The notes beneath the pieces were generated by a model, which saw only the letters and a program-made list of their open reading frames with translations, made no database searches and had not been told where the DNA came from. Shown here piece by piece: positions 7,600-15,496 of a stretch of 64,000 nucleotides of DNA; the stretch's first letter is position 1, and every line of letters starts with the position of its first letter. This stretch comes from Burkholderia sp. BCC1644. Its GTDB lineage: Bacteria; Pseudomonadota; Gammaproteobacteria; Burkholderiales; Burkholderiaceae. The stretch spans positions 1 to 64,000 of the forward strand of contig NZ_CADFEI010000012.1 of NCBI RefSeq assembly GCF_902833225.1, written 5' to 3'. Both the position numbers and the translations under genes were made by a program.

Positions 7600-8081
7600 T
7601 ATCGAGTCACCTCCGCGGAGCGGCCGTGCGTGCCGACCTGCAGCACGTTGCCGTCCGGCGTGTATTGACGCGGGATGTTCGAGAAGTTTAACGCGTGCGT
7701 CTCGTCGGCGCCGGCAGGGTGCATCACCGTGAGACGGCCCGGCGCAGGCTGCGCGACGGGGCGCGGTGCGGCCGGCGTTTCAGTCGCGGTTGCGGCCGGG
7801 TGATGCGAACCGGCTTTCACGGCTTGCGCGACACGGCGCTTGTGCGGTTTCGCGGCGGATTTCGGCGTGACGCTCGCGTGTTTCTCCGCGCTCTTGCCGG
7901 TACGCGCGTCGGCGCCCGTGCGTGCGGCCGGCGTACGGGCATCCGGCATACGGGCGTCCGGCGTGCGGGCCGCCGGATGTCGCGCCTCGGGCGGGTTCCA
8001 GACCTCGACGTAATGCTCGGCGGCCCAGCCCGTCGACGCGAACGTCAGTGCCAGTAAACCGCATCCAATCAGTCTTGCCAT
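7599..8081 (-). CDS. Secreted hypothetical protein with Pro/Ala/Arg-rich repeats
   Basis: A 160-residue protein with a signal peptide (residues 1-20, cleavage near GWAAEH). Residues 32-58 contain a short tandem motif of the form ARTPDARMPDAR. A basic, Ala/Pro-rich linker follows, and the more ordered C-terminus holds ETHALNFSNIPRQYTPDGNVL. It looks like an exported or envelope-associated protein with a low-complexity linker. The 3-prime end overlaps the next gene by one base. Function is unknown; the repeat could vary in length between strains. Confidence 0.6.
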   Translation of the reverse strand: MARLIGCGLLALTFASTGWAAEHYVEVWNPPEARHPAARTPDARMPDARTPAARTGADARTGKSAEKHASVTPKSAAKPHKRRVAQAVKAGSHHPAATATETPAAPRPVAQPAPGRLTVMHPAGADETHALNFSNIPRQYTPDGNVLQVGTHGRSAEVTR

Positions 8082-8099
8082 TGTCTCTCCGTCTGTCTC

Positions 8100-8141
8100 G
8101 TCGGCGCGCCGTGCTGGCCGCGCCTAGCCGGCCGCGCCGAC
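8100..8141 (-). terminator. GC-rich hairpin downstream of glmS
   Basis: GTCGGCGCG (8100-8108) pairs with CGCGCCGAC (8133-8141), with further internal GC pairing. There is no U-tract. It lies between the glmS stop and the next leftward gene and may act as an intrinsic or Rho-dependent stop. Confidence 0.3.
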
Positions 8142-8153
8142 TGGCGTCCTGCC

Positions 8154-9971
8154 TTACTCCACCGTCACCGATTTCGCGAGGTTCCGCGGCTTGTCGACGT
8201 CGGTGCCGCGCGCGCATGCGGTGTGATACGCGAGCAGCTGCAGCGGCACGACGTGGAGGATCGGCGACAGTTGCCCGTAGTGCTCCGGCATCCGGATCAC
8301 GTGGAGGCCGTCGTCGTTGACGATCTGCGTATCGGCATCGGCGAACACGTACAGCTCGCCGCCGCGCGCACGCACTTCCTGCATGTTCGACTTCAGCTTC
8401 TCGAGCAGCGTGTCGTTCGGCGCGACCGTGACGACCGGCATCGCTTCCGTGACGAGCGCGAGCGGCCCGTGCTTCAGTTCGCCGGCCGGATAGGCCTCGG
8501 CGTGGATGTACGAGATTTCCTTCAGCTTCAGCGCGCCTTCCAGCGCGATCGGGTAGTGCAGCCCGCGGCCGAGGAACAGCGCATTTTCCTTGCGCGCGAA
8601 TTCCTCCGACCACGCGATGATCTGCGGCTCGAGCGCGAGCACGCTGTTCAACGCGGCCGGCAGGTGGCGCAGCTGCTTCAGGAATTCGGCTTCCTGCGCG
8701 GCGTCGACGTGCCCGCGCAGCTTGCCGAGCGTCGCGGCCAGCACGAACAACGCGACCAGCTGCGTCGTGAACGCCTTCGTCGACGCGACGCCGATCTCGG
8801 TGCCCGCATGCGTCAGGAACTGCATTTCGGTCAGGCGCACCATCGCGCTCGTCGCGACGTTGCAGACCGCGAGCGTATGCGCGTGGCCGAGCGACTGCGC
8901 ATGCTTGAGCGCCGCGAGCGTATCGGCCGTCTCGCCCGACTGCGAGATCACGAGCACGAGCTGGCGCGGGTTCGGCACCGATTCGCGGTAGCGGTACTCG
9001 CTCGCGATCTCGACCTGGGTCGGGATTTTCGCGATCGATTCGAGCCAGTATTTCGCGGTGAGGCCCGAGTAGTAGCTCGTGCCGCACGCGAGGATCAGCA
9101 GGCTGTCGATCTCCGCGAACGCGGCGGGTGCGGCGTCGCCGAACAGCGTCGCGTCGAAGGCTTCCGTCTGCGGCACGGTATCGCTGATCGCGCGCGGCTG
9201 TTCGAAGATTTCCTTCTGCATGAAGTGGCGATACGGGCCGAGCTCGACCGCGCCGCCGTACGCGCTGACCACGCGGATCTCGCGCTGCACGGTAGCGCCG
9301 TGGCGATCGACGATCGTCACGCCGTCGAGCGACAGTTCGCACATGTCGCCTTCCTCGAGGAACGTGAAGCGGTCGGTGCTGCCCGCGAGCGCGAGCGCAT
9401 CGGATGCGAGGAAATTCTCGCCGTCGCCATGGCCGACGACGAGCGGCGAACCCTGGCGCGCGCCGACGACGGTATGCGGCTGGTCCTTGTGGATCACGGC
9501 GATCGCGTACGCGCCATGCAACTGATGCACGGCTTCGCGCACGGCGTCGAACAGGTTGCCGCGATACAGGCTGTGCACGAGGTGGGCAATCACCTCGGTG
9601 TCGGTCTGCGACACGAATTCGTAGCCCTTCGCGCGCAGCGCTTCGCGCAGCGTCTCGAAGTTCTCGATGATGCCGTTGTGGACGAGCGCGAGCGCGTTCG
9701 ACGAGAAGATCGGGTGCGCGTTGTGCGTGACGGGCGCGCCGTGCGTGGCCCAGCGCGTGTGCGCGATGCCCGTCGTGCCTTCGAGGTGCGACTCGCGCAC
9801 CTGCGTGTCGAGATCGGCGACGCGCGCGACGCTGCGCGCGCGCTTCGGTGCGCCCGGCTCGAGCACGGCGACGCCGCACGAGTCGTAGCCACGGTATTCG
9901 AGGCGCCGCAATCCTTCGATCAGCACCGGAACGATATTACGCTGCGCAACTGCGCCGACAATGCCGCACAT
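8154..9971 (-). CDS. glmS: Glutamine--fructose-6-phosphate aminotransferase (isomerizing)
   Basis: A 605-residue cytosolic enzyme of normal length (E. coli about 609). It makes glucosamine-6-phosphate for peptidoglycan and LPS. The N-terminal nucleophile aminohydrolase domain begins with Cys2 (MCGIVGA) and includes TGIAHTRWATHG near 70-80. Two SIS sugar-isomerase domains follow (ACGTSYYSG, SQSGETADT, GRGLHYPIALEGALKLKEISYIHAEAY), ending in KSVTVE. It lies 54 nt downstream of glmU on the same strand, so both UDP-GlcNAc steps are co-transcribed. I see no glmS ribozyme fold in the short leader, as expected outside Gram-positives. Confidence 0.97.
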   Translation of the reverse strand: MCGIVGAVAQRNIVPVLIEGLRRLEYRGYDSCGVAVLEPGAPKRARSVARVADLDTQVRESHLEGTTGIAHTRWATHGAPVTHNAHPIFSSNALALVHNGIIENFETLREALRAKGYEFVSQTDTEVIAHLVHSLYRGNLFDAVREAVHQLHGAYAIAVIHKDQPHTVVGARQGSPLVVGHGDGENFLASDALALAGSTDRFTFLEEGDMCELSLDGVTIVDRHGATVQREIRVVSAYGGAVELGPYRHFMQKEIFEQPRAISDTVPQTEAFDATLFGDAAPAAFAEIDSLLILACGTSYYSGLTAKYWLESIAKIPTQVEIASEYRYRESVPNPRQLVLVISQSGETADTLAALKHAQSLGHAHTLAVCNVATSAMVRLTEMQFLTHAGTEIGVASTKAFTTQLVALFVLAATLGKLRGHVDAAQEAEFLKQLRHLPAALNSVLALEPQIIAWSEEFARKENALFLGRGLHYPIALEGALKLKEISYIHAEAYPAGELKHGPLALVTEAMPVVTVAPNDTLLEKLKSNMQEVRARGGELYVFADADTQIVNDDGLHVIRMPEHYGQLSPILHVVPLQLLAYHTACARGTDVDKPRNLAKSVTVE

Positions 9972-9995
9972 GAATGGTCAATCCTGTAAGTCGAC

Positions 9996-10018
9996 GCGGG
10001 CGCCGCCGGGGCGCCCGC
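9996..10018 (-). promoter_or_regulatory. 9-bp GC hairpin in the glmU-glmS spacer
   Basis: GCGGGCGCC and GGCGCCCGC, separated by 5 nt, nearly fill the 54-nt spacer. Without a U-tract, it is more likely an mRNA stability or partial-termination element than a full terminator. Confidence 0.4.
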
Positions 10019-10025
10019 AAAAGGT

Positions 10026-11387
10026 TCAGCTCTTCTTCTTGACCGGGCGGACGTAGCCGCTCTTCGCGGTCTGGGTCTTCTCGTTCAATGCGAGCACGCC
10101 GTCGGCCACGTCCTTCCAGATCGTCGTGCCGGCGGCGATCGTCACGCCGCGGCCGACGCGCACGGGCGCGACGAGCTGCGTGTCGGAGCCGACGAACACG
10201 TCGTCCTCGATCACGGTGCGGAACTTGTTCGCGCCGTCGTAGTTGCAGGTGATCGTGCCCGCGCCGATGTTCACGCGCGCGCCGATGTCGGCGTCGCCGA
10301 TGTACGTGAGGTGGTTCGCCTTCGAGCCGTGGCCGATCACCGCGTTCTTCACCTCGACGAAGTTGCCGACGTGCGCTTCGTCCGCGAGCTGCGCGCCGGG
10401 GCGCAGCCGTGCGTACGGGCCGATCACGGTGTGCGCGCCGAGCTCGGCGCCGTCGATGTGCGTGAACGCGTCGATGCGCGTGCCCGCGCCGACCGACGCG
10501 TTGCGGATCACGCAGTTCGCGCCGATCGTCACGTTGTCGGCGAGCGTCACGTTGCCTTCGAACACGCAGTTCACGTCGATCGACACGTCGCGGCCGCAGC
10601 GCAGCGTGCCGCGCACGTCGAGGCGCGCCGGATCGGCGAGCGTGACGCCGTCGACGAGCAGCGCGTCGGCGATATTGCGCTGGTGGATGCGCTCGAGCTC
10701 GGCGAGCTGCGCCTTGCTGTTCACGCCGAGCGTTTCCCATTCCTCGTCGGGCTGCGCGGTGACGACCTCGAAGCCGGCCTCGATCGCGAGTTCGACGACG
10801 TCGGTCAGGTAGTACTCGCCCTGCGCGTTCTCGTTCTTCAGCGCGCCGAGCCACATCGACAGCTGGGCCGTCGGCGTGACGATGATGCCCGTGTTGATCT
10901 CGGCGATCTTCAGCTCGTCCGGCGATGCGTCCTTCTGCTCGACGATGCGCGTGACGAAGCCCGATGCATCGCGCACGATGCGGCCATAGCCGGTCGGATC
11001 GTCGAGCGTGACGGTCAGAATCCCGTAGCGGCCCTCGCGCGCGGCATCGACGAGACGCTGCAGCGTCGCCGCGCGCGTGAGCGGCACGTCGCCGTACAGC
11101 ACGAGCGTCGGTTGCGCGGGATCGAGGAGCGGCAGCGCCTGGCGCACCGCGTGGCCGGTGCCGAGCTGCTCGGCCTGCACCGCGAACTGGACATCGGGCG
11201 CGGCGACGGCGGCCTCGACCTGCTCGGCGCCGTGACCGACGACGACGACCAGCCGGGACGGCTGCAGCGTGCGCGCGGTGTCGATGACGTGGGAGAGGAG
11301 CGGCCTGCCGGCCAGGGGGTGAAGCACTTTCGGCAGCGCGGAACGCATGCGCTTGCCGGTGCCTGCCGCCAAAATCACGATATTCAT
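10026..11387 (-). CDS. glmU: Bifunctional N-acetylglucosamine-1-phosphate uridyltransferase / glucosamine-1-phosphate acetyltransferase
   Basis: A 453-residue enzyme completing UDP-GlcNAc synthesis. The N-terminal nucleotidyltransferase domain (1-225) has the signature LAAGTGKRMRSALPKVLHPLAG and GTGHAVRQALP. The C-terminal left-handed beta-helix (from about 245) shows hexapeptide repeats and the acetyltransferase residues in GNFVEVKNAVIG and NYDGANKFRTVIEDDVFVGSDTQLVAPV. It precedes glmS in the same direction. Length and motifs are intact. Confidence 0.97.
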   Translation of the reverse strand: MNIVILAAGTGKRMRSALPKVLHPLAGRPLLSHVIDTARTLQPSRLVVVVGHGAEQVEAAVAAPDVQFAVQAEQLGTGHAVRQALPLLDPAQPTLVLYGDVPLTRAATLQRLVDAAREGRYGILTVTLDDPTGYGRIVRDASGFVTRIVEQKDASPDELKIAEINTGIIVTPTAQLSMWLGALKNENAQGEYYLTDVVELAIEAGFEVVTAQPDEEWETLGVNSKAQLAELERIHQRNIADALLVDGVTLADPARLDVRGTLRCGRDVSIDVNCVFEGNVTLADNVTIGANCVIRNASVGAGTRIDAFTHIDGAELGAHTVIGPYARLRPGAQLADEAHVGNFVEVKNAVIGHGSKANHLTYIGDADIGARVNIGAGTITCNYDGANKFRTVIEDDVFVGSDTQLVAPVRVGRGVTIAAGTTIWKDVADGVLALNEKTQTAKSGYVRPVKKKS

Positions 11388-11522
11388 GGCGCCAGCTTGT
11401 CAGAGGAGTTCGAAGCCGTCCATTTTAGCATGCGGCCCCCGCCGTTCCGGGCCTGTCGCGGCGGGGCGACAGCGCCGGAAAAGGGGCCGCGGGCCCTTGT
11501 TCCGGCGGGGTTCGGGCCCTGC

Positions 11523-12515
11523 TTACAGGTCGTCGAACTGGACGATCGAAATCGGCTGGGCGGCGCCCGGCGCGGCGGTGTCGTCGCCCGATGCGCACGG
11601 TTCCTCGTCGAACGCGATGTCGCCTTGCGGATCCGCTTCGCCCGTCGCGCGCAGCGACTGGAACGGGTACAGCGTGGTGTCCATCAGGTGCGACGGCACG
11701 ACCTTCGCGAGCGCGTTGAACATGTTCTCGACGCGGCCCGGGAAGCGCTTGTCCCAGTCGCGGATCAGCGCCTTCATTTCCGCGCGCTTCAGGTTCGGCT
11801 GGCTGCCGCACAGGTTGCACGGGATGATCGGGAATTCGCGCAGCTCCGCGTATTTCTCGAGATCGGTTTCCTTCACGTACGCGAGCGGGCGGATCACGAT
11901 GTTCTTGCCGTCGTCCGACTGCAGCTTCGGCGGCATCCCCTTCAGCTTGCCGCCGTAGAACATGTTGAGCAGCAGCGTCTGCACGATGTCGTCGCGGTGG
12001 TGGCCGAGCGCGATCTTGGTCGCGCCGAGCTCGCCGGCCACGCGGTACAGGATCCCGCGGCGCAGCCGCGAGCACAGCGAGCAGGTCGTCTTGCCTTCGG
12101 GCACGAGCCGCTTGACGATGCTGTAGGTGTCCTGGTTCTCGATGTGGAACGGCACGCCGACCTGCTTCAGGTACTCGGGCAGCACGTGCTCGGGGAAGCC
12201 CGGCTGCTTCTGGTCGAGGTTCACCGCGACGATGTCGAAGTCGATCGGCGCGCGCTCGCGCAGGCGCAGCAGCACGTCGAGCATCGCGTAGCTGTCCTTG
12301 CCGCCCGACAGGCACACCATCACCTTGTCGCCTTGCTCGATCATGTTGTAGTCGCCGATCGCCTGGCCGACCTGGCGCACGATCCGCTTGTACAGCTTGT
12401 TGTTCTCGTACGCTTCCTTCTGCTCGCGGCGCGTCAGCGCCTGGCGGCCGGCCGGGGCGGCGTCGTCGAGGGTGGCGGCATCGGCCGCCGTGTCATTCAT
12501 GTGGGGGGCGTTCAT
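11523..12515 (-). CDS. ttcA: tRNA 2-thiocytidine(32) biosynthesis protein TtcA
   Basis: A 330-residue ATP-PPase that thiolates cytidine 32 of certain tRNAs. The PP-loop SGGKDS is at 70-75. The CxxC motif is Cys145/Cys148 (CSLCSR), with the further CNLCGS near 236, which together hold the [4Fe-4S] cluster in this family. The ATG at 12515 overlaps the folB stop (ATGA), so translation is coupled. A second ATG six codons in is possible. The C-terminal 40 residues are a poorly conserved acidic tail. The frame stays open well upstream into folB, but that part is a shadow. Confidence 0.95.
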   Translation of the reverse strand: MNAPHMNDTAADAATLDDAAPAGRQALTRREQKEAYENNKLYKRIVRQVGQAIGDYNMIEQGDKVMVCLSGGKDSYAMLDVLLRLRERAPIDFDIVAVNLDQKQPGFPEHVLPEYLKQVGVPFHIENQDTYSIVKRLVPEGKTTCSLCSRLRRGILYRVAGELGATKIALGHHRDDIVQTLLLNMFYGGKLKGMPPKLQSDDGKNIVIRPLAYVKETDLEKYAELREFPIIPCNLCGSQPNLKRAEMKALIRDWDKRFPGRVENMFNALAKVVPSHLMDTTLYPFQSLRATGEADPQGDIAFDEEPCASGDDTAAPGAAQPISIVQFDDL

Positions 12516-12916
12516 GCGCGCTCCTCGTCCTTGATGCGAAAGACTTCGACGCCGACGGCGTCGCAGTCCGGATAGGCGTCCGGTTTCTCGGTACAGACGC
12601 GTACCGCGCGCACGGCAGCGTGCGCCAGCAGGTGCGCGGCGATCGCGTCGCACAGCGTTTCCTGCAGGTGGATGTGGCCGCGCGCCACGCATTGCGCGAC
12701 GCTCTGCTTCATCAGGTCGTAGTCGACGACTTCATGCAGCCGGTCGTCGACGGGGGTGGACAGCGCGAGCGGCACGAACAGGTCGACGTTGATGACGACG
12801 CGCTGCTCGCCGCGCTTCTCGTGTTCGAAGGCCCCGATGTTGATGTGCACCTCGTAGTCGCGCAGGTAGAGCCTGCGGCAATCCGCGAGGCGGGGGTGCA
12901 GGAGAGCGGAAAACAT
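12512..12916 (-). CDS. folB: Dihydroneopterin aldolase
   Basis: A 134-residue enzyme of folate synthesis, forming 6-hydroxymethyl-dihydropterin. It shows the FolB pattern: LYLRDYEVHINIGAFEHEKRGEQRVVINVDL, then DDRLHEVVDYDLMK and LQETLCDAIAAHLL, with a C-terminal KPDAYPDCDAVGVEVFR. ATG at 12916 is used; an in-frame TTG at 12931 would add five residues. The TGA overlaps the ttcA ATG. An SDR-family gene lies upstream in the same direction, 78 nt away, as expected near some fol loci. Confidence 0.93.
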   Translation of the reverse strand: MFSALLHPRLADCRRLYLRDYEVHINIGAFEHEKRGEQRVVINVDLFVPLALSTPVDDRLHEVVDYDLMKQSVAQCVARGHIHLQETLCDAIAAHLLAHAAVRAVRVCTEKPDAYPDCDAVGVEVFRIKDEERA

Positions 12917-12994
12917 GGTCGTCCCAGTCAAATTGGCGTGCGCGCACGCAAAGCGGCGCGGGCGGCGGCAGTCAGGCCGCGCGATCCGCGCAGT

Positions 12995-13738
12995 TCATTC
13001 ATTCGGGCCGGCGGCGGGCGGCACGAGGTGCTCGCCGCCGTCGACGGTCAGCGTCGCGCCCGTGACGCCGGGCGCGCTCGCGAGATAGCAGGCGGCCGCC
13101 GCGATGTCGTCCGCGTGCGGCGCGTGGCCGCGCACGAGCGCCGCGACCCGCACCTTCGGCGCGAGCGCCACCGCCAGCGCCGACGTCGCGCGGTTCAGCG
13201 CGGCCTGCATCAGCGCGTGCGACAGCTGCGCCGGTGCCGGGTGAAACAGGGCCTGATCCAGCACGTGGATCGCGCACGCGCGCAGCGCTTCGTACTCGCG
13301 CGCGGCGTCGGGTGTTGCATCGGCGAGCGCGCGGGCCAGCGCGAGCGGCGCCGTCACGTTGCGCGCGAGCGCGCCGGCGAGCGACGCGGCGTCGACCGTC
13401 TGCGCGTCGTCGTCGCCCGCGCTGGCGCTGACGAACACCGCGCACGCGGGCCGCCCGAGCGCTTCGCCGCACGCGGCGACGAGCGCGGCCGCATCGGCTT
13501 CCAGGGCCAGATCGGCGTCGAGCACGGCCGCGCGGCGGCCGAGCGCCGCGACTTCGGCGACGAGCGCATCGGCAGCCGCGCGCGGCGCGCCTTGGCTGCG
13601 CTGCAGCGCGACGTCCCAGCCGCGGCGGGCGAAACCCGTCGCGAGCGCACGGCCGATCGACGCGGCGTCGGCCGCGCTGCCCAGGGCGCCCGTGACGAGC
13701 ACCACGCGCGGGGTCGACGTATCGGCTGAAACGGTCAT
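12995..13738 (-). CDS. SDR-fold protein with lost catalytic residues
   Basis: A 247-residue Rossmann protein of short-chain dehydrogenase length. The N-terminus has VVLVTGALG, but the glycine motif is interrupted (GALGSAADAASIGRAL). The usual NNAG segment reads VFVSASAG. The YxxxK pair aligns with His174 and Gln178 (SHALMQAALNRAT), and the catalytic Ser position is Asp161. The C-terminal DGGEHLVP is conserved. It therefore probably no longer reduces a substrate in the classical way. It sits next to folB and is divergent from a methyltransferase gene by only 13 bp. A FolM-related origin is a guess from context. Confidence 0.8.
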   Translation of the reverse strand: MTVSADTSTPRVVLVTGALGSAADAASIGRALATGFARRGWDVALQRSQGAPRAAADALVAEVAALGRRAAVLDADLALEADAAALVAACGEALGRPACAVFVSASAGDDDAQTVDAASLAGALARNVTAPLALARALADATPDAAREYEALRACAIHVLDQALFHPAPAQLSHALMQAALNRATSALAVALAPKVRVAALVRGHAPHADDIAAAACYLASAPGVTGATLTVDGGEHLVPPAAGPNE

Positions 13739-13739
13739 T

Positions 13740-13751
13740 TACAATGCCGGG
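13740..13751 (+). promoter_or_regulatory. TACAAT -10-like hexamer abutting the methyltransferase start
   Basis: The two divergent start codons are separated by 13 bp. TACAAT at 13740-13745 lies 7 bases before the ATG at 13752, so transcription from it would start at or near the ATG. No good -35 is visible. Confidence 0.4.
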
Positions 13752-14945
13752 ATGAACCCGAAAGCTCACGAACCCGCTAGTTTACCTGCTCCCGGCCCTG
13801 ACGCGCTCGCGCAGTCCGAAACCCTTGCCGCGCAACTGCGCGACGAGATCGCGGCGGCCGGCGGCTGGCTGCCGTTCGACCGCTTCATGGAGCGCGCGCT
13901 GTATGCGCCGGGCCTCGGCTATTACAGCGGCGGCGCACGCAAGTTCGGGCGCCGCGCCGACGACGGCAGCGACTTCGTCACCGCGCCCGAATTGTCGCCG
14001 TTGTTCGCGCAGACGCTCGCGCAACCGGTCGCGGAAGCGCTCGCGGCGAGCGATACGCGCCGCGTGATGGAATTCGGCGCCGGCACGGGCAAGCTCGCGG
14101 CCGGGCTGCTCGCCGCGCTCGACGCGCAGGGCGTCGAACTCGACGAATACCTGATCGTCGACCTGTCCGGCGAGCTGCGCGAACGGCAGCGTGACACGAT
14201 CGAGGCCGCCGCGCCGGCGCTCGCCGCGAAGGTACGCTGGCTCGACGCGCTGCCCGAACGGTTCGACGGCGTCGTGGTCGGCAACGAGGTGCTCGATGCG
14301 ATGCCCGTGCGGCTGTTCGCGAAGGCGGGCGGCGCATGGCAAGAGCGCGGCGTCGCGCTCGACGCGCGCCAGGCGTTCGTGTTCGACGATCGCCCCGCCG
14401 CGCCGGCCGGCCTGCCGCCGGTGCTCGCGGGTCTCGACGATGCGCACGACGGCTACGTGACCGAGACGCACGAGGCCGCGCTGGCGTTCACGCGCACCGT
14501 CTGCACGATGCTCGGGCGCGGCGCGGTGCTGCTGGTCGACTACGGCTTTCCGGCGCACGAGTACTACCATCCGCAGCGCGACCGCGGCACGCTGATGTGC
14601 CACTACCGTCACCATGCACACGACGACCCGTTCCTGTACCCGGGGCTGCAGGACATCACCGCGCACGTCGAATTCACCGGCATCTACGACGCGGCTGTCG
14701 CGACCGGCGCCGACCTGCTCGGCTACACGTCGCAGGCGCGCTTCCTGCTGAACGCGGGCATCACCGACGCGCTGGCCGCGATCGATCCGTCCGACATCCA
14801 CGCGTTCCTGCCGGCCGCGAACGCGGTGCAGAAGCTGATCTCGGAAGCCGAGATGGGCGAACTGTTCAAGGTGATCGCGTTTTCGCGCGGCATCGACGGC
14901 ACGCTCGACGCGTTCGCACGCGGCGACCGCTCGCACGCACTCTGA
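13752..14945 (+). CDS. Class I SAM-dependent methyltransferase, MidA/NDUFAF7 family
   Basis: A 397-residue protein of the former DUF185 family. Mitochondrial NDUFAF7 methylates an arginine in a complex-I subunit; bacterial targets are less clear. Visible are LPFDRFMERALYAPGLGYY near 45, the SAM motif MEFGAGTGKLAAGLL near 107, VVGNEVLDAMPV near 180 and VDYGFPAHEYYHPQRDRGTLMCHYRHHAHDDP near 265, all typical of the family. The start was placed at ATG 13752. Upstream sequence in the same frame is antisense to the SDR gene. It is followed after 12 nt by a small membrane-protein gene, probably co-transcribed. Confidence 0.9.
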   Translation: MNPKAHEPASLPAPGPDALAQSETLAAQLRDEIAAAGGWLPFDRFMERALYAPGLGYYSGGARKFGRRADDGSDFVTAPELSPLFAQTLAQPVAEALAASDTRRVMEFGAGTGKLAAGLLAALDAQGVELDEYLIVDLSGELRERQRDTIEAAAPALAAKVRWLDALPERFDGVVVGNEVLDAMPVRLFAKAGGAWQERGVALDARQAFVFDDRPAAPAGLPPVLAGLDDAHDGYVTETHEAALAFTRTVCTMLGRGAVLLVDYGFPAHEYYHPQRDRGTLMCHYRHHAHDDPFLYPGLQDITAHVEFTGIYDAAVATGADLLGYTSQARFLLNAGITDALAAIDPSDIHAFLPAANAVQKLISEAEMGELFKVIAFSRGIDGTLDAFARGDRSHAL

Positions 14946-14957
14946 CGGGAGCCCCGC

Positions 14958-15152
14958 ATGCTGCGCTGGCTGTTGACGACGTTCATCGCGGTGATGATCC
15001 TGACGCGCTGCTGGCCGTGGCTCGGCAAGCTCGGCATCGGGCGGATGCCGGGCGACGTCACGCTGACGCTCGGCGGGCGGCGCTACCCGTTCCCGTTCAT
15101 GTCGACGCTGGTGCTGACGATGCTGCTGTCGATGGTGGCGCGGCTGCTCTGA
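14958..15152 (+). CDS. DUF2905 small membrane protein
   Basis: A 64-residue protein with two hydrophobic segments (about 3-20 and 47-63). They flank the conserved GRMPGDVTLTLGGRRYPFPF, the hallmark of DUF2905. Function is unknown in the family. The Shine-Dalgarno GGGAG precedes the ATG. It lies 12 nt after the methyltransferase stop. Confidence 0.85.
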   Translation: MLRWLLTTFIAVMILTRCWPWLGKLGIGRMPGDVTLTLGGRRYPFPFMSTLVLTMLLSMVARLL

Positions 15153-15174
15153 GCCGCGCCGAAAAGGGGGGGCG

Positions 15175-15396
15175 TTACAGCTCGATCTCGCCGAGGATCC
15201 GGTGCGCGAGCGCCTTCGCCTCGTCGAACGCTTCTTCCTCGCTGGGGCTCGTCGAGTGGACGTCGTAACGCGTGTTCTCGGTGTCGTCCCCGTCGTCGCG
15301 CGCGAGGATCACGTAACCCTGGAACTGCCCGTTGCCCGCATGCTGGGTATGCGCCTTGGCCGTGTAGATGCCTTTCGTGAACGTGTTCGTGTCCAT
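15175..15396 (-). CDS. Small conserved hypothetical protein (73 aa)
   Basis: A soluble 73-residue protein starting MDTNTFTKGIYTAKAHT. An acidic DDGDDTENTRYDVHSTS segment is followed by an amphipathic helix (EEEAFDEAKALAHRILGEI). ATG 15396 was chosen because GGGAGAGC lies just upstream. An in-frame start five codons earlier exists. It is convergent with the DUF2905 gene, 22 nt away. I do not recognise a named family. Confidence 0.65.
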   Translation of the reverse strand: MDTNTFTKGIYTAKAHTQHAGNGQFQGYVILARDDGDDTENTRYDVHSTSPSEEEAFDEAKALAHRILGEIEL

Positions 15397-15496
15397 CGTG
15401 CTCTCCCGCAAAAGGACACTTCATCGTAGCACTGCGGCGCAGCATGTACAGCGCCGCTTATCGGTGACCGAACAGTGTCCGGTCACCGTCTTTCCC

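Noticed and set aside
8082..8153. glmS ribozyme or riboswitch
   Set aside because: The region is downstream of glmS and GC-hairpin-like; no ribozyme core is seen at the 5-prime side either.
8223..9989. 588-codon rightward frame opposite glmS
   Set aside because: Fully antisense to glmS and free of recognisable motifs.
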